A DNA stretch of 64,000 bases from Pisaster brevispinus (lineage: Eukaryota; Echinodermata; Asteroidea; Forcipulatida; Asteriidae). Under the pieces are notes generated by a model, which was not told the origin of the DNA, made no database searches, and was given only the letters and a program-made list of their open reading frames with translations. The translations under genes were made by a program, and so were the position numbers. Below, piece after piece: positions 59,301-64,000 of the stretch (positions within the stretch are counted from its first letter, which is position 1; every line of letters begins with the position of its first letter). The stretch is taken from NCBI GenBank assembly GCA_023634235.1, contig JAMKCF010000020.1, forward strand, positions 5,208,001 through 5,272,000. Direction: 5' to 3'.

Positions 59301-62033
59301 TCAGTTCATATAAGCACATTTGAAGTTTAACGTCATCGAACGTTTTTGGATTCTTACAATTAAAAAACTTGCCCTCGGAGGGTACCAAACATAGTGCCAT
59401 TTTACACAATTTTAACAATTTAGTGTTTACAGACTTTTAAAATTTTCTCCATTTTCATAAAAACTCTTTCTATTGGCAAATTAATCTGAATCTGACCTTG
59501 GAGCCCCTCTTTAACATCAAAATTGCACTTTTAAGTTAATTATTGATCATACCGATAATCGATAATACCGATACATGTACGCAGAATCAACTTCTTTTTA
59601 TCTTTCTAAACTAATTACAGGTTGGCGGCCATCTTGTTTTCTGCATCATCGGAATCGTCTACGCGTTAAACTTATCGGTGCTTTTCGCTACTGCGTCAGC
59701 TGAAGAACATGAAACCTCAGACGAAGTGGTGAGTACATCAGTGGTATGAAATTCGACGTTTCATCACAAGGTGTAAAAATATCAAAGTTTCATTTTAATG
59801 ATAAATAAACGACTATAAACAATAGTGGTTGCTTTGTTATATCTTCATGCTACAACACAGCGGCTGTACAAAACGGAGCTCACACATAATGGCGTTACAT
59901 GAGTGATGACGTAACAGGGCTTTTCGCGAATCTTTCTGAAAAGCACCAGAGAAGGGTATTCAAAATGGTTGTCTTTTACACAATTAAAATCTGTTTAATC
60001 TTTATGTGCGCTAAATTTCCTGATTGATTAAAAACATTTTAAATGAACTTCAGCAGAGATCCCTTTTTGCAGTTTTCGTTCCAGTAGGTCATAAATATTA
60101 GTCAATATCATTATTTTCAATCTGTCGTAGAGTCCAATCGAAGCAAGAATAGCCGTTGACGTCATGTTGTCTGTAATTGGTATAACTCAATTGGTTCTAT
60201 CGGTAAGATGTGCTTTATACGCGTCTAAAGTTTGCTGTGGCGGAGAGTCGTTACGAAGGCACGGCAGCAGCTCGAGAACGGTAAGTGTTTGGACGTAAGA
60301 GCCATGTGACCCTCTCAAAACTTCCGGGTCAGAACTGACCTAGTTCTGAATAACTCTGACCCGGAAAAGGGTATAAACATGGGATTTTTACTCTGATTGT
60401 GTGCCATTTTGACCTATTTCTGGGTCATTTTGACTCGAATTGCTATTTTAAATGACCCGAAACGGGTCACTGACGGGTCAAGGGACCCAGGTCTATGCTA
60501 ACCCGGAGAATTTCAGAGTGTACTTGTGATTAACGGTAACAAGTTCCAGGTATATTTTAATCTCAAAGATGTTATAAAGTTTCCTGGGGATAGAAAAGCT
60601 ATTGTTATACATTATTGATATCTTGATGCTGCTGAAGTACTTTTTTTGCATGCTGTGCAGTGCACTCTAAGAACTCGTGGGGTAGAACTGACCCGGACTT
60701 TGGGTCCCAGGAAGACTGATCCATTTCTGGGTCAGGCTGACACTGAAACCGGTTTGAAAGAGGGATTTGAACTAGAATTCTGTGTCAGTTGGACGCATTT
60801 CTGTGTCATTTGGACACACATGATTCCGGGCGATTCTGACCCAGAAATGGGTCAGGTCCCCTGACTCCGAAACCGGGTCAAATTTAATTTGTTTGTTTGT
60901 TTGTTTGTTGGGGTGTTGGGGTGTTTGTTTGTTTGTTTGTTTGTTTGTTTGGGTTTGGGTTTTTTTGGTAGGTGCGATTGCTTCTAAATTGCCTATAAAA
61001 GATATATATTATGACATGGCCCTAACAATACTGGTACAGTTTTAAAAAAAAAATTACCCACACAATCCTCCTGAGAAATACTTTCGTTTGATTTTCTGTC
61101 AGACAGTTGAAAAAAACAGCATTGCATGTTTATTAGCATTTATTTTTACCAAGCAAACAAACAAAGCATCTTCATGTTGCACATGATTTTTCTTTGCAGT
61201 TTCCAAGTCGAATCGTGGAGGTAGAATCTAGAAATAGCGACAATGACGTGCCACAAACACCGAGTGCCATAGCACCGCCCCCGAGTTATGGTAAGAAAAT
61301 GGACGGTTGATGGCGCTCTTTACATTTATAACATCATTCCATAGGCCGTTTACGAAACCATGTTTAGGAATGGGCTGGAGCTCCGTCATATATTTAGAAA
61401 ACGTAGACTTTCCTTATGGGGATCCAAACAGGCGGACAGTGCCCAAGCCGGAGCCCAAAGCTCCAACCGTGGTTTCAAAAACGGCCAGAGACTACTTCGT
61501 AAAAAAGTAGTCCATTAATTCCAGGGGAAAAAAATCGTAGTCTCTTAATGGTTTTCATCTTTAATCGAACATCAGTGGTTGAATAAGATATACTGGTTCT
61601 TTGCCCTATGGAAGGTTGAAGGTAAAGGAAAAACTAGTACCATAATCCTAAAATCACGAAAATTCCAGGCTTTATTTCAATTGCTTATGAGTTTCTTGTT
61701 TCTGTTTTCAATGTTATAATAGCATACGTCAATTCGTCTGCACCACAGTCCAGCTCAGTCCGATTCGCAAACGGGAACTACCCACCACCGCCAGCCTATG
61801 CGGACCAGCCACCTTCGTACAGTGAAGTAACAGCTGGAATGGTTGCCTGGACTCCAGCCTCTATGCAAATTCAGATTTCGTATACAGCAACGGCCGAGGG
61901 ACAGGCAGCGTCTGCCAGTGAATCCGGTAGCCAGGCTACAGAAACAGAGACAGTGCAATCACCTCAAACGGATCCACCAGCCGAAGAGGTGATCTCAGAC
62001 CAAAATGGCAGAGAATCAGAAAACGGAGAATGA
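53255..62033 (+). CDS. Four-transmembrane protein, MS4A/CD20-like, with PPxY-rich tail (6 exons, complete)
   Basis: Coding join 53255-53389, 55923-55982, 59621-59728, 60131-60280, 61200-61290 and 61723-62033: 855 nt, 284 residues plus TGA, open throughout with AG/GT borders. Predicted helices are at about 11-31, 42-58, 66-90 and 108-132. Loops 1-2 and 2-3 are short and loop 3-4 is acidic (EEHETSDEV). The order G-rich helix, W-S-G-A-W-F-I-M-S-G, C-L-V-G-G-H-L-V resembles MS4A proteins (PFWGxxxFIISGSLS, CLVRGSLV). Cys136-Cys137 after helix 4 could be palmitoylated. The tail has PPSY (178-181), PPAY (204-207) and PPSY (211-214), the kind of motif bound by WW domains of Nedd4-type ligases, then a Ser/Glu/Thr-rich end. 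The N-terminus before helix 1 is only about 10 residues, shorter than usual for MS4A. An in-frame TAA lies at 53240. Family assignment is by layout and local motifs, so another tetraspan family is possible. Confidence 0.85.
53728..53785. repeat. Fragment of the CGCAAGTCTCG foldback family
   Basis: GCGTATTCGAACATCCGGGA and CCAAGTTGGTCCCAACCG match the inner part of 12404-12544. Confidence 0.45.
54794..55262 (+). repeat. 236-bp tandem duplication in tetraspan intron 1
   Basis: Copy 1 (54794-55029) and copy 2 (55030-55262) both start AGACTGAAGACACTACAACA and run through ATGTGACGGCCGCGATGTCA to GTCAGTTAAAAG with only a few substitutions. A young duplication. Confidence 0.93.
55365..55577. mobile_element. 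Foldback element, CACTGCAAAAA family (first of a pair)
   Basis: CACTGCAAAAATTGGGGTG to CCCGAATGTTTGTAGTG, with mirrored GGTGTTA halves. Confidence 0.82.
55656..55857. mobile_element. Foldback element, CACTGCAAAAA family (second of a pair)
   Basis: CACTGCGAAAACTGGGGTGT, TTAACACCATGGGTGTTGTC and CTCTCTTCGGTATCTATATG. The right end is decayed. It lies 79 bp from its neighbour and 66 bp from exon 2. Confidence 0.8.
55923..55982 (+). CDS. Tetraspan gene exon 2: helix 2
   Basis: A 60-nt exon, 20 codons (FIMSGMLGLSAAHNQGNTCL), between tttttcag and gtaaga, phase 0 on both sides. It begins only about 66 bp after the second of two adjacent foldback elements. Confidence 0.83.
57138..57748. mobile_element. 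Palindrome-array element, CGTGTACGTACACG family, copy 2 (expanded)
   Basis: Right end ATGTGGCGGCACAAGGCTTC matches the right end of 46568-46838. The left end is altered (TTACGGAGCCGCTACTAACC). It contains a dozen or more GTACGTACA words; from 57581 the unit CAGTCATCGTGTACGTACAT repeats at exactly 22 bp. Lies in tetraspan intron 2. Confidence 0.85.
58300..58485. mobile_element. GGGTCA-family element
   Basis: GTTAGAATTGACACAGTTCT to GTCAATTTTGACCCGGTAG, with TCAGCCTGACCCAGACATGG, ending CATAGTGTA. Confidence 0.62.
59037..59488. mobile_element. Decayed copy of the TTGTGATG inverted-repeat element
   Basis: TTTGTGATGCACTCATTTTC, TTCAGAGCGAAATTTGAATC and CATTTTACACAATTTTAACA match 9038-9574 in order. 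A run of 14 G's is at 59082. Confidence 0.65.
59621..59728 (+). CDS. Tetraspan gene exon 3: helix 3 and acidic loop
   Basis: 36 codons between attacag and gtgagt, phase 0. VGGHLVFCIIGIVYALNLSVLF is helix 3, followed by the acidic extracellular loop ASAEEHETSDEV. Confidence 0.87.
60131..60280 (+). CDS. Tetraspan gene exon 4: helix 4
   Basis: 50 codons between gtcgtag and gtaagt, phase 0. SPIEARIAVDVMLSVIGITQ starts helix 4, which runs into a cysteine pair and a basic stretch (RRHGSSSRT), consistent with a cytoplasmic tail. Confidence 0.87.
60308..60522. mobile_element. GGGTCA-family element
   Basis: ACTTCCGGGTCAGAACTGAC to GCTAACCCGGAGAATTTC, with ends CTCTCAAAA and TCAGAGTGT. In tetraspan intron 4. 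Confidence 0.7.
60662..60885. mobile_element. GGGTCA-family element followed by TTTG repeats
   Basis: CACTCTAAGAACTCGTGGGG, GAACTGACCCGGACTTTGGG and CCAGAAATGGGTCAGGTCCC. TTTG units follow at 60886-60955. In tetraspan intron 4. Confidence 0.7.
61200..61290 (+). CDS. Tetraspan gene exon 5: first PPxY motif
   Basis: 91 nt between ttgcag and gtaaga; 30 codons plus one base. FPSRIVEVESRNSDNDVPQT is followed by IAPPPSY, the first PY motif. Confidence 0.85.
61344..61486. mobile_element. MITE with GGCCGTTTTCGAA ends, copy 3
   Basis: GGCCGTTTACGAAACCATG and CCGTGGTTTCAAAAACGGCC are inverted ends. GGGCTGGAGCTCCGTC mirrors CCGGAGCCCAAAGC. In tetraspan intron 5, 54 bp after exon 5. Confidence 0.82.
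61723..62033 (+). CDS. Tetraspan gene exon 6: PPxY pair, acidic tail and stop
   Basis: 311 nt after ataatag. It completes Ala182, then YVNSSAPQSSSVRFANG, the paired PY motifs (PPAY, PPSY), and a Ser/Glu/Thr/Gln-rich tail ending RESENGE and TGA. A second ATG inside this exon (61839) starts a shorter open frame that is only part of this exon. Confidence 0.88.
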
Positions 62034-62406
62034 TATTTATTCACCTATCCAAAAAAATCCTGTTATGCAATAGAATACAATGACGCAGCATGTATCTCCG
62101 ACTAGTTCCTTGTACTATGCAATGATACAAATGTCTTTTTATAAGAAGGGGCCAGACTATATAATATTCTTGCCTCGGTTTTATACAATGCGCGGGTGTA
62201 CCCCCCCCCCCCACCCCCACACACAATTTCCCAATACTTTAACAGACTAATTTCCTTTCGTAGGGGAGAAGCTAAGACTGTAGATTGGTTACAATCGAGA
62301 CAAATTACAATTTGTGGATTTCCCTGGCCTCGATAACAAATTAACATTGAGTTGACTGCCAATAGAATTTCTAAACAGTGGCCATCTGTTTTGCAGATGA
62401 TTTACG

Positions 62407-62412
62407 AATAAA
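62407..62412 (+). terminator. Possible polyadenylation signal of the tetraspan gene
   Basis: AATAAA 374 bp after the stop codon, the first canonical hexamer downstream. No transcript evidence; other A-rich candidates follow near 62880. Confidence 0.4.
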
Positions 62413-62745
62413 AGGCAAACCAATAATTGGCAAACAAACGAATGAAGTAGAAAACAAATGCGCCTCTTCACAAGATTAAATAATCATCCCATAGACGCCA
62501 GCTTCATTAATATTCATTATCTGTATATAATAACAATCAGGAATCGTGTGCAGATAAACCACTGACTAATTATATTGACTTCTCCAGCACCAGTTTCGTC
62601 ATAGCGAATTGGATGAAGAAAACAAAATGCCTCCATGAAATACATAAAAATTATTATATAAAAGGCTTTTAAATTATATTCACAGTCTTAATTTACATTT
62701 TCAAGACTTGCAAGTAATCTTTAATGCTCGCTTCCTGGATTAAGT

Positions 62746-62934
62746 TAGTTTGTTTGTTTGTTGGGGTGTTGGGTGTCTGTTTGTTTGTTGTACCATTTGG
62801 TATCACCCGTACATGCCTCGGTGTAGGGGCGAAACCGAATGATATTTTTATATCCCCGATACAAATTTACGACCTGTTAAATAAATTGTTGTTGTTGTTG
62901 TTGTTGTTTGTTTTTTGGCTGCTGCTGCTGCTGC

Positions 62935-62975
<41 letters not shown>

Positions 62976-62976
62976 T
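62746..62976 (+). repeat. TTTG and TTG/CTG microsatellites
   Basis: TTTG units at 62746-62762 and near 62779. A TTG array from 62887 is interrupted by six CTG units (about 62919-62936) and continues as about a dozen TTG. Confidence 0.92.
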
Positions 62977-62979
62977 AAT

Positions 62980-64000
62980 TTATTAATATTACTATTATTG
63001 CAAATAACATTGACAGTTTTAGATCAACGTCTGATATGAATTGCAGTTTTTTGTAATGCAAAATGTTATTACTTTAACTACCTGCAATTTTCCCTTAAAA
63101 TTTATTTGGTTCCGTCCAAATTATACCAGTAATTGATAATTTGATTAATTGCCAGTCAAAACAACTTATGTAAATAAATATCATTGATAAGAAGTAATCG
63201 TGTTCGAACAGTGACTATTTTTATTTATTTACTATTTTTATTATTATTATTCCAAAAGTTAAAGTCAATGCGTTGATGAAATGGTTTGTCTGTACTCAGC
63301 TTAGTACAATGTACTTTAGACTGTACTGACGTGGATAATCATTAACGAACCTATGACTAGCAAATAATAACCTTTTGATTAAGACTGGTAAAATTGTTGT
63401 GTCGGTCACAGGTCGAGTGGCAACGTACCTGTCACCAAACTAAACCTTGGCACGTTTTGGGGGGGAATGTGGCGAATAATTTTATTTTTTATTGCCGTTA
63501 CGTTTACTTGGAATTACATTATTGTGAAAGAATCTCTCGAGGAAATCTCAAAATGGTGGACGTTGTGCGTCAAGAGGTTTGAGAATTGGAGTGCTCTGCG
63601 TTTTGATTCAGGTATGGAAACGTTATTGGGCTGTGTTTTATTTTAAAGTCATTGTTTAAAGTGCGAATGGCGCCTACTAATCAAGAACACGATCGACCAT
63701 ACGTCATGGTCACCGTCGTACGTTGTTATCGTCGTTGTCAATGTCATCGTCCTGTAGTTGTTGTCATCTTTACCGTCATTCCAACACGGTGCTTTTATGT
63801 TGATGCTTTGCTTCATTTTAAAGGACTATTACTGTATTGACTTCTACGTGTATATTGTGTATAACAAAAATTGAACGTCACAACTTAGCTAATCGATACG
63901 TTCGACTGAAAATATCATTGTGATGGGGTTGCAGGAATGGTAAGGAGAAAACCATCATTGTTTAATGTTAGTCTAAAAGCTTACTGATTATGAAATTCAT
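62980..64000. other. Downstream flank, nothing recognised
   Basis: AT-rich. Short CGTCGT/GTCATC-type runs near 63710-63780 give a Val/Arg/Cys-rich frame that is not a convincing gene. Confidence 0.5.

Noticed and set aside
62887..62976. Leu-rich frame at the TTG/CTG tract
   Set aside because: Simple microsatellite translation, downstream of the tetraspan stop codon.

Overview
This is eukaryotic DNA: two intron-rich genes lie in an AT-rich background crowded with short inverted-repeat mobile elements. The repeats include foldback/MITE-like elements, tRNA-derived SINEs, a decayed LINE reverse transcriptase and many minisatellites. Repeat style and protein content suggest a marine invertebrate deuterostome, most likely an echinoderm and probably a sea star. 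This rests on general resemblance, not on a search. I see no bacterial gene, rRNA gene, intact tRNA gene or CRISPR array, and nearly all short open frames are chance frames or repeat translations.

Gene 1 (minus strand, 35931 down to 366, running off the left edge) is a GABA-B receptor-like class C GPCR. Eleven coding exons join in frame to give the first 511 residues: signal peptide, complete Venus-flytrap ligand-binding domain and first transmembrane helix. All exons have AG/GT borders. Most positions known to contact GABA in human GABAB1 are kept, but the usual His170 is Phe and Gly151 is Ser. Intron 1 is about 17.9 kb. A TATA-like box lies about 240 bp upstream of the start codon.

Gene 2 (plus strand, 53255 to 62033) is a complete six-exon gene for a 284-residue four-transmembrane protein of the MS4A/CD20-like type. 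It has an extremely short N-terminus and a long C-terminal tail with three PPxY motifs. The genes are divergently transcribed, about 17.3 kb apart.

Region by region: 1-35.6 kb is gene 1, with repeats in every larger intron and a cluster of four related elements beside exon 4. At 32.37-35.39 kb two near-identical inverted arms enclose about 2.75 kb, with a second foldback nested inside. At 36-53 kb is the intergenic space, holding minisatellites (37.9 kb, 40.6-41.3 kb), a palindrome-array element (46.6 kb), a tandem array of hairpins resembling the histone mRNA 3' stem-loop (48.2 kb) and a SINE directly upstream of gene 2. At 53-62 kb is gene 2, with a 236-bp tandem duplication, two adjacent foldbacks and a second palindrome array in its introns. 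At 62-64 kb is 3' flank with TTG/CTG microsatellites.

The two genes encode a neurotransmitter-type receptor and a small tetraspan membrane protein; nothing in the sequence links their functions.
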